Shown piece by piece: positions 1 through 8,552 of a DNA stretch of 64,000 bases. This DNA comes from Bacteroidota bacterium (GTDB lineage Bacteria > Bacteroidota > Bacteroidia > Flavobacteriales_D > Sanyastnellaceae), in contig JAQCFW010000006.1 in the NCBI GenBank assembly GCA_027619225.1, positions 1 through 64,000 of the forward strand, read 5' to 3'. The notes beneath the pieces are model-generated. The model saw only the letters and a program-made list of their open reading frames with translations. It was not told where the DNA came from and did no database searches. Position 1 is the first letter of the stretch; every line of letters begins with the position of its first letter. Position numbers and translations under genes: made by a program.

Positions 1-100
1 CACCAACAGCATAAGAGTCGAAGTTTTCTTCGAAAAGAGGAGTTTGGCCAAAGGCAGTTCCTAGAATCAGAATAGCAAAAGGGAGTAAAAATTGTTTCAT
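1..100 (-). CDS. Secreted protein, N-terminal fragment
   Basis: The first 33 residues of a minus-strand gene are present; the rest lies beyond the left edge of the window. The start ATG is at 100-98. The protein begins with MKQFLLPFAILILGTAFGQT, a clear Sec signal peptide with a probable cleavage site near AFGQ. It continues with FEENFDSYAVG, the kind of opening often seen in large T9SS-exported proteins that carry jelly-roll domains in this phylum. The function cannot be told from this fragment. A TAAATTTG box on the same strand at 143-136 could be its promoter -7 element. Confidence 0.7.
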   Translation of the reverse strand, partial: MKQFLLPFAILILGTAFGQTPLFEENFDSYAVG

Positions 101-135
101 ATTGAAATTTATTTATAAGATTGACATTTAAGTTA

Positions 136-143
136 CAAATTTA
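136..143 (-). promoter_or_regulatory. Candidate -7 box for the partial gene at the left edge
   Basis: Read on the minus strand this is TAAATTTG, an exact match to the Bacteroidota -7 consensus TAnnTTTG, about 36 nt before the start codon at 100. I see no TTG -33 element at the usual 17-23 nt spacing, so this is a motif match only. Confidence 0.35.
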
Positions 144-168
144 AGAAAAATCCCATTACTTTCGAAAT

Positions 169-999
169 ATGATTTTAAGTGGAAATATTAGGAAGATGAT
201 TGCATCGCCTTCAAGCGAAATTGGCGGAATAGTGGGTTATCAGTTTCAGATGTATGATGTGCTTGAACAATTGCCTTCAGTCGATATGAATGACTGGGTA
301 GGGAGGAAGTTGAGTTGGCGTTTTGAGGGTGTGGTAAATTGCGTGGTTTCAGGGGAGAATATGAAGCAGGCATACAGAATGGGGATGAGCCAAAAGGCAT
401 TTTTCGAATCTCCCATTTCATGTCCCTCTATCATAAATCCGGAGCTCTCTACCATACACACAGGGGTAGCATTAAGAGATAGAGAGTTTGAGGAACGGTA
501 TCACAACGTGCCTCATATCGTGTATTTAAGTCGGACGAATAAACTTAAAGTTGGCGTGACTGGCTTTGGAAGAGAACAGTTTAGGTGGAATGACCAAGGT
601 GCTGTAGAGGGCATCATTTTATGCGTCACTCCTTATAGGCAGCTCGCAGGTGAAATAGAGGTCGCTTTAAAAGAGCACATGAATGACAAGACACATTGGC
701 TCGGCATGCTTAAGGATGTCTCACGAAACCCTGACGAACTTCTAGACCTTAAAGATGAGTGTTTTGATATTTTAGGCATGAATTACGAACCTTTCTTTTC
801 AGACGAAGATACAGTTTATGCGATTCACTATCCTGTTGAGCATTATCCTGCAAAAGTCATGAGCATAAAGCTGGAAAAAGAACCTGAGGGCTCTGGAGTC
901 CTCTCAGGAATTAAAGGTCAGTACTTAATTTTCAAGGATGGACGGGTAATGAATGTCAGAGCTCACGAAGGGTGTCGGGTAGAGCTTGAGGTGGGGTAG
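169..999 (+). CDS. DUF2797 family protein
   Basis: This 276-residue protein carries the hallmarks of DUF2797: HIVYLSRTNKLKVGVTG at about residues 116-132, a WNDQGA block near 140-145, and TPYRQLAGEIEVALKEHM near 154-171. The molecular function of the family is not known to me. As I remember the family, its middle region usually carries several paired cysteines that look metal-binding. Here that stretch (about residues 76-115) keeps a single cysteine, Cys85, so a metal site may have been lost. A TACTTTCG box ends 4 nt before the ATG, which suggests a very short or absent leader. The gene converges with the YqgE gene, 11 nt away. Confidence 0.8.
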   Translation: MILSGNIRKMIASPSSEIGGIVGYQFQMYDVLEQLPSVDMNDWVGRKLSWRFEGVVNCVVSGENMKQAYRMGMSQKAFFESPISCPSIINPELSTIHTGVALRDREFEERYHNVPHIVYLSRTNKLKVGVTGFGREQFRWNDQGAVEGIILCVTPYRQLAGEIEVALKEHMNDKTHWLGMLKDVSRNPDELLDLKDECFDILGMNYEPFFSDEDTVYAIHYPVEHYPAKVMSIKLEKEPEGSGVLSGIKGQYLIFKDGRVMNVRAHEGCRVELEVG

Positions 1000-1010
1000 A
1001 GGTTATCGTC

Positions 1011-1580
1011 CTAGTTTAAACTTGGATCTAAGGGCGCTTCAGCAATGTGAGAGAATCCTGGGCCCATTCCATTGATGAGTTTCTTCCAAAACTCGTCGTT
1101 CTCAAGATCAGTTGACATTATTTCATCTGCTCCCGCTCGGGTCACAAACCATGACCGGCTTTTAATTTCATCCGCCAATTGATCTTCAGACCAGCCAGAA
1201 TATCCTAAGAAAAATCTAAAAGATGTGTAGCCACCTTCAATCATAGATTTAAGTTGAGAGAAATCTCCTCCTAAGAAAATCCCATCAACAATTTCGTGAG
1301 AGTTTTCAATTTCACCGCAAGAGTGAATAAAGTAAAGGTTTGAACTATTTACTGGCCCACCAACACTAAATCGTGGGTTGGTGTTCTTAATGTCAAGTTG
1401 AATATCATCAATATTGACAGTCACGAAATTGTTTAAAACAAGTCCGAATGCACCATCTTCATTATACTCACAAAGCAGAACAGCCTTCCTCCCGAAATAT
1501 GGATCGTTTAATAGAGGTTCACTCAAAAGGATGTCTCCAATTTTAGGTAGGTTTGTTTTCTTAGGACTATAACGAATCAT
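1011..1580 (-). CDS. YqgE/AlgH family protein
   Basis: A YqgE/AlgH family protein of 189 residues. It shows the characteristic GDILLSEPLLNDPYFGRKAV block near the N-terminus, then GAFGLVLNN and FSVGGPV segments, and FFLGYSGWSEDQLADEI toward the C-terminus. The family is widespread and probably cytoplasmic; its biochemical role is unresolved despite the AlgH name. I chose the ATG at 1580 (MIRYSPKKTN) over a longer reading from 1625, because the longer start adds a cysteine-rich, unrelated stretch and would overlap the divergent esterase gene. The two genes then start 29 nt apart and share a small divergent promoter region. Confidence 0.85.
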   Translation of the reverse strand: MIRYSPKKTNLPKIGDILLSEPLLNDPYFGRKAVLLCEYNEDGAFGLVLNNFVTVNIDDIQLDIKNTNPRFSVGGPVNSSNLYFIHSCGEIENSHEIVDGIFLGGDFSQLKSMIEGGYTSFRFFLGYSGWSEDQLADEIKSRSWFVTRAGADEIMSTDLENDEFWKKLINGMGPGFSHIAEAPLDPSLN

Positions 1581-1609
1581 TGCGATAAAGTTCCGACATT
1601 TGCAATCAA

Positions 1610-2533
1610 ATGGAAAAAAATCCACTCACAAATATCCAAGAATTTATTGCACGTAGATTTGATGCCGCTGTGATATCAGGTAATGCTGTTGCTGTAAGAC
1701 TTAGAAGGGAAGTGGTAGGAGCAACTCCACAACAGATTCGGGTGGCAATTGAAGGGTTAGCACGACTCAATCCCGGCAATTTCGCTGGAAACCTGAATTA
1801 CACCATGATAGCAGGTGTGAAATGTGGAGTGGTGGATTTTCAAGGAATGAGAGACGAGAAGAAAAGAGTTGTTTGGTCTCATGGAGGAGGGTTTTCTTTC
1901 GGCTCAGCAAGAGTGTATAAAGCGACAGCCACATACCTTGCCAAAGCATTGAAGTGTGAGGTGATCATTCCTGAGTACAGGCTGGCACCCGAGCATAAAT
2001 TTCCTGATGGAATCGATGATCTTTTTACTGTCTATTCTGAAATCGTACAGCAATCCGGCACAACCTTTCTAATTGGTGATTCTGCGGGAGGTAACCTGGC
2101 TGCTTGTTTAGTAGCGAGATGTATCGCCACAAACACTCAAATCCCTGCAAAATTAGCGCTCCTATCTCCTTGGATGGATCTGTCTAAAACATCTGACAGC
2201 AATCTGCTTAACTCCAGTGAATTCAGCCCATTCGATAAACTTGATGCTGTTGCTTTCGCACGTGATTATATAGGTGACTTAAGCGATAAAGATCCACTTG
2301 TATCTCCACTTTACGGCTCTTTTGTAGGTTTTCCTACTTCCCATGTTCAGGCTTCAAAAGTTGAATTCCTTTACACAGATTCCGTATCCACAGTTAACGC
2401 TCTTAAGTCTGCTGGCGTAGAAGTTGACACCCACTGGGAGCCCAAAGCCCTTCATGCTTGGCAATTGGTTCCTGATTTGCTTCCCGATGCCAAACGCTCG
2501 ATGAATGCAGTCGCCAATTTTTTCAAGGCTTAA
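1610..2533 (+). CDS. Alpha/beta hydrolase (HSL-type esterase)
   Basis: A 307-residue alpha/beta hydrolase of the hormone-sensitive-lipase group. The oxyanion-hole motif HGGGFSFGS is at residues 91-99 and the nucleophile elbow GDSAGG places the catalytic serine at Ser158. His282 in LHAWQL is the likely catalytic histidine and Asp257 a plausible acid. YRLAPEHKFP (about 123-132) is also typical of the group. Such enzymes hydrolyse short-chain esters; the natural substrate cannot be told from sequence. There is no signal peptide, so it is probably cytoplasmic. It is divergent from YqgE and convergent with the aminotransferase gene. Confidence 0.85.
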   Translation: MEKNPLTNIQEFIARRFDAAVISGNAVAVRLRREVVGATPQQIRVAIEGLARLNPGNFAGNLNYTMIAGVKCGVVDFQGMRDEKKRVVWSHGGGFSFGSARVYKATATYLAKALKCEVIIPEYRLAPEHKFPDGIDDLFTVYSEIVQQSGTTFLIGDSAGGNLAACLVARCIATNTQIPAKLALLSPWMDLSKTSDSNLLNSSEFSPFDKLDAVAFARDYIGDLSDKDPLVSPLYGSFVGFPTSHVQASKVEFLYTDSVSTVNALKSAGVEVDTHWEPKALHAWQLVPDLLPDAKRSMNAVANFFKA

Positions 2534-2540
2534 GAAACAA

Positions 2541-3722
2541 TTATACTTCTAATGCAGAAATAATCAGAGCGATACCCACTTCAGCTTCTTCGTCCGTCAT
2601 GGTTAGTGGTGGTTGCAACCTAAATGCGTTTGGTATGCTTAGAAACCAAAACAGAAGTACTCCAACCTCTAACCCCCTCATAATTGCCTTTGTCACGAAT
2701 TCTTCACTCTCCATTTCAACCGCGAAAAAGTAGCCTTTACGTCTAACCTGCTTCACCAATGGGTGGGCTGTTAACTGGGCTTCCCAAGCAGCGCCCCTTC
2801 TCTCTATAGCAGTCCAATCTATGTTTTTTAAGAGATTTAATGCTGCCCCAGAACCCGCTGTAGCTACAGGATGACCACCGAACGTGGTGATATGACCTAA
2901 GATGGGCGAGTGGGATAGGAGTGATATATTCTCTCTCGAGGATACAAAGGCACCTATAGGCATGCCGCCGCCGAGCGCTTTCCCTACACAGAGTATGTCA
3001 GGTGTGATATTGTACTCGGTGAAAGCGAAAGGTGCCCCACATCTCCCCATGCCGCATTGAATTTCGTCGAGGATGAGCATAGTACCAGTAGTTGTGCATT
3101 TTTCTCGGAGCGCAGAAATCCACGCTTGTGTCGGGATTACAACGCCTGCATCCCCTTGAATGGTTTCGACAATAACGCAGGCCACTGTGGCATCAATCGA
3201 ATTTAGTGAGTTTTGACAGTTAAACTCTATCAACGAAACTTCTGGGAGTAGAGGCAAAAAAGATGCTTTGCGTTCTGCGTTTGAAGATACTGAAAGAGCT
3301 CCATGCGTGTTCCCGTGATAACCACCTGTGCACCCGATCATCCTTGATCTGCCAGTAACTCGCTTTGCGAGCTTGAGCGCCCCTTCGACAGCTTCTGCTC
3401 CTGAGTTGACAAAGTAAACCGTGTCGAGATTTTCAGGGAGAAAAGATGTTAGAAGTGAGGCGGCCATTAAAGTAGAGTCGTGACGAAATTCGCCATAGAC
3501 CATGGTGTGGAGGTTGAGATCAATTTGGGCGTGAAGCGCCTTCAAAATATCCTCATTGCCATGACCAAAGTTGCTTACCCCAATTCCTGAAATCGCATCG
3601 AACAAGTTCTTGCCTCCATGGCGCTTAAGCCAAACCCCATCAGCACTCTCAATCTTTATATCCATCGGATACGGAGTTGTAGCGGCTAAGCCTAAATCTA
3701 AAAACGGCCCAAACTTCTTCAT
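2541..3722 (-). CDS. Class-III PLP-dependent aminotransferase
   Basis: A fold-type I aminotransferase of class III, 393 residues. The PLP lysine is Lys248 in VGKALGGGMP, preceded by the cofactor-binding aspartate Asp219 in ILDEIQCGMGRCG. VNSGAEAVEGALKLA (about 105-119) and the YHGNTHG block are typical. The group includes acetylornithine, ornithine, GABA and other omega-aminotransferases; I cannot assign the substrate. I chose the ATG at 3722 because it overlaps the stop of the upstream GH92 gene as ATGA, which implies translational coupling. No arginine or lysine pathway gene is next to it: it is the last gene of a PaaZ/S41/GH92 run. Confidence 0.85.
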   Translation of the reverse strand: MKKFGPFLDLGLAATTPYPMDIKIESADGVWLKRHGGKNLFDAISGIGVSNFGHGNEDILKALHAQIDLNLHTMVYGEFRHDSTLMAASLLTSFLPENLDTVYFVNSGAEAVEGALKLAKRVTGRSRMIGCTGGYHGNTHGALSVSSNAERKASFLPLLPEVSLIEFNCQNSLNSIDATVACVIVETIQGDAGVVIPTQAWISALREKCTTTGTMLILDEIQCGMGRCGAPFAFTEYNITPDILCVGKALGGGMPIGAFVSSRENISLLSHSPILGHITTFGGHPVATAGSGAALNLLKNIDWTAIERRGAAWEAQLTAHPLVKQVRRKGYFFAVEMESEEFVTKAIMRGLEVGVLLFWFLSIPNAFRLQPPLTMTDEEAEVGIALIISALEV

Positions 3723-6718
3723 TTCACAAAGCGAATGTTCCATTCGTCCACAAAGGTCCATCTGTCAAACCCCGCACCCAAATGCCACTCTGGGATGATT
3801 CCGCGCGGGTTTGTGATGACTCGTACATATCGAGCGGAAATTATTCCTTCAGATTTTATCTCCGTTGTAAATCTAAACACTTGCTTTTCATAATCATCCT
3901 CAGCAACGTCGTGCTCAACATGATTGAATAGTGAGAAGTTAACGCCATCTTGAGATACAAAGAAATCCACACTCTCAGGAAGCCAAATCCATGGTCTAAT
4001 GTCCTGAACACACCCAAGTGACATTCCTTCAATGTCAAAAGATTCACCAAGGTCGATGGTTGCCTGCATCGTTTTTGCGTAAAACCCTTGCCAATCGCCG
4101 GTTCTGTATTCGTCACCGCCATACAGTCCGTCCACGAGAGTGTTGGGGCCAGATGCTGCATATTGGTGTGAGTAAGGCGTAGCGTACTCGACGGTCCAGT
4201 CGTGATCTATTTTCACAATCTCGTGCTTGACTATTTTCGAGCTCAACCCATCCGCCACAGCGTATGCGTAGAGTTCCACATTTTTATTTACCCATATTTT
4301 CTTCATGTACTTAGACCAAACACCTTCTTTTCCTGCACGCCAAAATATCTCTGCCTCAGAATCCAAATGCATCAACCTCACCACCGTTTTATTCCCCTGA
4401 AAAGTTCGAGGTGCTTCGAAGGCCGGGACGGGTGTGAATCCCGTATCATCAATATATTGAGTGGGGAGATCTTCGTCGAGCATTCCGAATCCATTTTTAC
4501 TTATGTTGGTCATTTCAAAGGCGAGCACCCCCCCTTTAATAATTTCGTCATATGAGCGCCATGATCGCATCTCACCATTTGCACTTTCGATATAATCTCC
4601 GTCCCCTCGCACTGTGATCATCAGAGGTCTATTCAATTCCCTTGATGGGCTTTGTGCTGGCGATACAACAACGGTTTCGAACTGCGGAGCACCAATTACA
4701 AGCTGTGAACTATTTCCGCTCGCCCCAGGTGCCACAGGATAAAGCCCCAAGCTAGAAAGTACATACCAAGCTGACATTTGTCCGCAATCTTCATTTCCGC
4801 AAATCCCATCTGGCTCGGATGTGTATAGCGTATTTATAATCTCATCAACAAGTTCAAGTGTGCGCCATTGATTTCCCGTGTAAGCCTGTAGGTAAGCAAC
4901 GTGGTGGCTGGGTTCATTTCCGTGTGCGTATTGGCCTATAAGACCTGTGATATCAGGTTGATCTCTTCCCGAAGTAGCTGATGGAGCGCTGAACTGATTT
5001 TCGATTAAGGTAGAAAAAGGAGCGGTGCTTGTCGATAACGACTTCAATCCTGAAATATCATGAGGAGCAAAGAAGGTGTATTGCCAACCATTTGCTTCCG
5101 TATAATTAAAATTCACTTCTGTAGGGTCGAAATCGGGGGTCCAAGCTCCAGCACGCTTGGGCTGAATAAAGTTGGATTCAGGATGAAGAATATTGCGCCA
5201 CGAAAGCGCCCTCAAACGAAAGCGCTCCGAAATAGAATCCGCCTCAGCAGTGCCTAAGCTCGACGCAAATTGAGCGATACATGCATCGTCATAACAGTAC
5301 TCAAGGGTTTTCGAAGTGCCTTCACTTTCTCGCTCGCTTGGGATATACCCCAGCTCAGCGTAAACATCCAACCCCAAGTGTGCTGAGTCCGCAGCTTGAA
5401 CCATGGCCTCTAAGGCAAGTTCTTCGTCGAATCCACTAATTCCCCAAGCTTTCGCATCTGAAATGACGGGTACACTGTGGTACCCTATCATGCACCCAGT
5501 ATAGTTTGCCGCCAATTCCCAAACAGGCAACTGGCCACCTTCTTCATACATTCTGAGCATGGTCCTCACGAAATCCCGAGTTCTGCCGGGCTCTATCCAC
5601 GAAAGTAGTGGGTGTAATGATCGGAATGTATCCCAAAGCGAGAATACGGTGTAATGTAGCCCATCATCCTCACCAAGTTGATGAACCTGCAAGTCCGTCC
5701 CGCGATATCTCCCATCTACATCGGATGCTACATTAGGTACTGTACAGGCATGATAAAGGGAAGTGTAAAATACCACTTGTTTGTCCATATCCGGGTCATT
5801 CACGATGATTCTACTTAGCTGCTTGTCCCATCTCGCTTGGTTTATGATTTTGTATTTTTCGAAATCTGAGTGTGGTGCTTCTGACTCAAGATTTTTAACA
5901 GCTCCCTCAATGTCGCAAAAACTTAAAGCGACCCTGACCGTTAAGTCCGTAACCACACCGAAATCCACAGCGAACACTGGAACGAATTCCATTTCTTGGT
6001 CTGTCATGTTTCCTGCGTCGTCAAACCCTGTAGCCTTGACTTCAGAAAGTTGGTCTCTCCAATCGAATTTCTTGTCGAATCTCATGGCAAAATAAACATG
6101 CTGCTCCTCTGCCCAATTCTCACTCAATCTATGCCCCACAATGGTGCTGTCATCCAGAGGGTAGATGCTGTAGTGTATCAGCTTGTCTCGATGTTGTAAA
6201 TCAACAATCAAAGTCAGCGTATCCGAACTATTTAAGCTGTATTTATGAACACCTACTCGTTCCGTTGTGGTGAGTTGAGCTCTTAGGTTTTGGTCTTCTA
6301 AAACGACACTGTAGTATCCAGCATGCGCCTGCTCCGTTTCTTTGTTGAACCGGCTTTTGTATCTATCCCTCCACGCTTCCTGTCCACCAGCAAATTGTGT
6401 GCAAGGCATCAGCAAAACATCACCGTAATCACTTACTCCCGTTCCCTGTAAATGTGTGTGACTGAATCCGTAAATAACAGAATCGCTGTTGTGATATCCA
6501 CCACATCCATCCCAACCATCAAGCCGTGTATCCGGACTTAGTTGCACCATTCCAAAAGGCGAAGTAGCACCAGGATATGTATGCCCATGACCTCCTGTTC
6601 CTATCATCGGATCCACTTTTAAATGTAGCGGCGACTTCTGTGTAATCGCTTCCGGTTCCTGCCCGGAAGCCAATTGAGATGTCAAGATACTTGCTAAAAT
6701 AAATAAAAATCTAATCAT
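3719..6718 (-). CDS. GH92 family alpha-mannosidase, secreted
   Basis: A glycoside hydrolase of family 92, the calcium-dependent exo-alpha-mannosidases, about 999 residues. The start at 6718 gives MIRFLFILASILTSQLASGQ, a clean signal peptide, so the enzyme is exported to the periplasm or surface. Family blocks include VDPMIGTGGHGHTYPGA and PFGMVQLSPDT at the N-terminus, GFSHTHLQGTG, GNEPSHHVAYL near residue 600 and GNEDCGQMSAWYVLSSLGLYP near 640. A C-terminal region from about residue 840 (SVDFFVSQDGVNFSLFNH, SARYVRV) resembles an F5/8-type carbohydrate-binding domain. The start lies 1 nt after the stop of the S41 peptidase gene, and its own stop overlaps the aminotransferase start. It probably trims mannose from glycans outside the cytoplasm. 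Confidence 0.93.
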   Translation of the reverse strand: MIRFLFILASILTSQLASGQEPEAITQKSPLHLKVDPMIGTGGHGHTYPGATSPFGMVQLSPDTRLDGWDGCGGYHNSDSVIYGFSHTHLQGTGVSDYGDVLLMPCTQFAGGQEAWRDRYKSRFNKETEQAHAGYYSVVLEDQNLRAQLTTTERVGVHKYSLNSSDTLTLIVDLQHRDKLIHYSIYPLDDSTIVGHRLSENWAEEQHVYFAMRFDKKFDWRDQLSEVKATGFDDAGNMTDQEMEFVPVFAVDFGVVTDLTVRVALSFCDIEGAVKNLESEAPHSDFEKYKIINQARWDKQLSRIIVNDPDMDKQVVFYTSLYHACTVPNVASDVDGRYRGTDLQVHQLGEDDGLHYTVFSLWDTFRSLHPLLSWIEPGRTRDFVRTMLRMYEEGGQLPVWELAANYTGCMIGYHSVPVISDAKAWGISGFDEELALEAMVQAADSAHLGLDVYAELGYIPSERESEGTSKTLEYCYDDACIAQFASSLGTAEADSISERFRLRALSWRNILHPESNFIQPKRAGAWTPDFDPTEVNFNYTEANGWQYTFFAPHDISGLKSLSTSTAPFSTLIENQFSAPSATSGRDQPDITGLIGQYAHGNEPSHHVAYLQAYTGNQWRTLELVDEIINTLYTSEPDGICGNEDCGQMSAWYVLSSLGLYPVAPGASGNSSQLVIGAPQFETVVVSPAQSPSRELNRPLMITVRGDGDYIESANGEMRSWRSYDEIIKGGVLAFEMTNISKNGFGMLDEDLPTQYIDDTGFTPVPAFEAPRTFQGNKTVVRLMHLDSEAEIFWRAGKEGVWSKYMKKIWVNKNVELYAYAVADGLSSKIVKHEIVKIDHDWTVEYATPYSHQYAASGPNTLVDGLYGGDEYRTGDWQGFYAKTMQATIDLGESFDIEGMSLGCVQDIRPWIWLPESVDFFVSQDGVNFSLFNHVEHDVAEDDYEKQVFRFTTEIKSEGIISARYVRVITNPRGIIPEWHLGAGFDRWTFVDEWNIRFVK

Positions 6719-6719
6719 A

Positions 6720-8540
6720 TTAGTTGGGTTTACAGACATCGCAGTCCATTCGGTTGTGTATCCCGAAGTGCAGGACGGCTGGACGGCTTGGTGAAATTAA
6801 TTGTTCAAATCTCACCCTCAATTCCTGTGGCAAGGCTAGTGTGGTCAGAACGTTCCGTGATGTTTTACACTGCTTAAAATTCTCTCCTGCGGTTTTCGCT
6901 TCTTGAACGCAACCATCTCCTTCCACCACTTTAGTCCAAACCTCTTCGCGCACACCACCACCCCACAATCGATCTCTCGAAAACACGGTCTCCAACTCTT
7001 CCCAAAGTAGCTTGGACTCTCTTTCGCTAAGCTGCTTTAAATCTCCCACTTCTGTATTGTTAACCCAATCCTGAACAGCCTCAATAAATGGATCTCTATT
7101 TTCTACAAAATCCATTTCACTCCACTGAACCCATCTTGATGGCTTTATGGGGCGAGATCTAAAGGCATATTCCTCATCCATTACAAACCTGCACGTGGAA
7201 ATCATCACTTTAAGTCCAGACTCTGGAAGATCTCTTTCTATGGCATCGGAAAATGTGCCAGTGTTTGGCCCATTACATGACTCCCCTAAAACCATCCCTC
7301 TATCAAGTCTATTAAACTCACTTACAAAAGAGACGCTTGCAGATGAAGAAAGCCCATCTATAAGAACCACGACAGGTCCATCAAAGACATTGCCCATGTC
7401 TAACTTCATCCCTGCAGGCCTTACAGTATCTACTTCTCCAATCTCCAGTTCTGCCATTCTTTTAATTTCAACCAACCCATTTTCTTCATTCCCCCATCTA
7501 TCAACTATCCACCTCACCATCCCACGATATCTATCCCGATTTAACTCAGCTGATTCTTTACTCTGCCTCATAATATACGCCACCGGAATTTTTATTTCTT
7601 CCTCTGTCAAATAGTAAAAGACTTCTGCCATTCTATAAGCAGCCCCTCCTAGGTTGCCTCTAAGGTCTACCACCAAACCTTTTATTCCCCACTCATCTCG
7701 GTGTTTCTCTATCTGCTTAAACCCACGATTCAATTCCCTAAAATATCTCCACCCCGAGCCAGACATAAACGAACTGATTTCGAGCCGCGCCACTCCATCA
7801 TCAAACTCCCAGTTCAATCCCGTATCAAGTCTATCTCTTCTATTCTCTTTCCACTTAGATATTTTAAGTTTCTTCCCAAAAGGATAATCTAGCCCATTAA
7901 TCGTCGTTACTCTTATCGAATCTTTCACCATAGCACTCGCCATTGGCAATATCATATGCTCGGCGAAACGCACACGACTTAGCCACGCCTCACCCTCTTG
8001 AGGTGAAATCGTCTTAGCATGGTCAAAAATATCAACGATAGGCAGGCCATTAATCGTTTTAATCTTAGTTCCAGGTGCTATCAATCCTTGTTCATCAAGC
8101 TTTACATATACATCACCGTCTATGCTAGTGAGCGTGAGCGTATTTACCCCCAAGTCCCCCATTTCCTCTTTAGCCCAAACCCCAAGCGAGATCATTGTGT
8201 GGCTATCCTTCAGCACCCCTAACATTGACCCTACAGCAAGCGTCATCGCCAATTCAGTTCCTTCTTCAGCAACATCTTGCTTCGTCTTTTCACAAGTTGC
8301 ATCCCATATTTCCTCACTTACTCTGGCAAAGGGGAGGGGGTGCAGTGTTTCAACCCAAACTTTTAAAGTGTCTAAATCTCTCAGATATCCTTGTGTTGTG
8401 CTTGAGGTGTCTTTTATTTCCAAACAATTAGTTGATTCCGAAAAACATTCAAACTTTCGTGTATTGGTCATCGTTTCTACATCAGGCATAGCATCATCCC
8501 CTCCAAGTATTAGAAACACGGATAAAAACAAATACATCAT
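6720..8540 (-). CDS. S41 family peptidase, exported
   Basis: A 606-residue serine protease of the S41 (C-terminal processing peptidase / tricorn-like) family. The short hydrophobic start MMYLFLSVFLILGG looks like a signal peptide. An imperfect PDZ-like stretch (about 120-170) precedes the catalytic part with GLVVDLRGNLGGAAYRMAEV and GPVVVLIDGLSSSASVSF. The serine of that last block, near residue 398, is the expected nucleophile, followed by GESCNGPNTGTFSDA. The start could be either of two tandem ATG codons; a GTG just upstream is less likely. It lies 12 nt downstream of the PaaZ-like gene and 1 nt before GH92, so it is probably co-transcribed with both. The substrate is unknown. Confidence 0.82.
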   Translation of the reverse strand: MMYLFLSVFLILGGDDAMPDVETMTNTRKFECFSESTNCLEIKDTSSTTQGYLRDLDTLKVWVETLHPLPFARVSEEIWDATCEKTKQDVAEEGTELAMTLAVGSMLGVLKDSHTMISLGVWAKEEMGDLGVNTLTLTSIDGDVYVKLDEQGLIAPGTKIKTINGLPIVDIFDHAKTISPQEGEAWLSRVRFAEHMILPMASAMVKDSIRVTTINGLDYPFGKKLKISKWKENRRDRLDTGLNWEFDDGVARLEISSFMSGSGWRYFRELNRGFKQIEKHRDEWGIKGLVVDLRGNLGGAAYRMAEVFYYLTEEEIKIPVAYIMRQSKESAELNRDRYRGMVRWIVDRWGNEENGLVEIKRMAELEIGEVDTVRPAGMKLDMGNVFDGPVVVLIDGLSSSASVSFVSEFNRLDRGMVLGESCNGPNTGTFSDAIERDLPESGLKVMISTCRFVMDEEYAFRSRPIKPSRWVQWSEMDFVENRDPFIEAVQDWVNNTEVGDLKQLSERESKLLWEELETVFSRDRLWGGGVREEVWTKVVEGDGCVQEAKTAGENFKQCKTSRNVLTTLALPQELRVRFEQLISPSRPAVLHFGIHNRMDCDVCKPN

Positions 8541-8552
8541 CACACCTAAAGC

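Noticed and set aside
1581-1625. Longer N-terminus for the YqgE gene
   Set aside because: The added residues (with two cysteines) do not match the family and would overlap the divergent esterase start.
7147-7614. 155-codon plus-strand open frame within the S41 peptidase gene
   Set aside because: Ser-rich shadow translation; the catalytic S41 motifs are on the minus strand.
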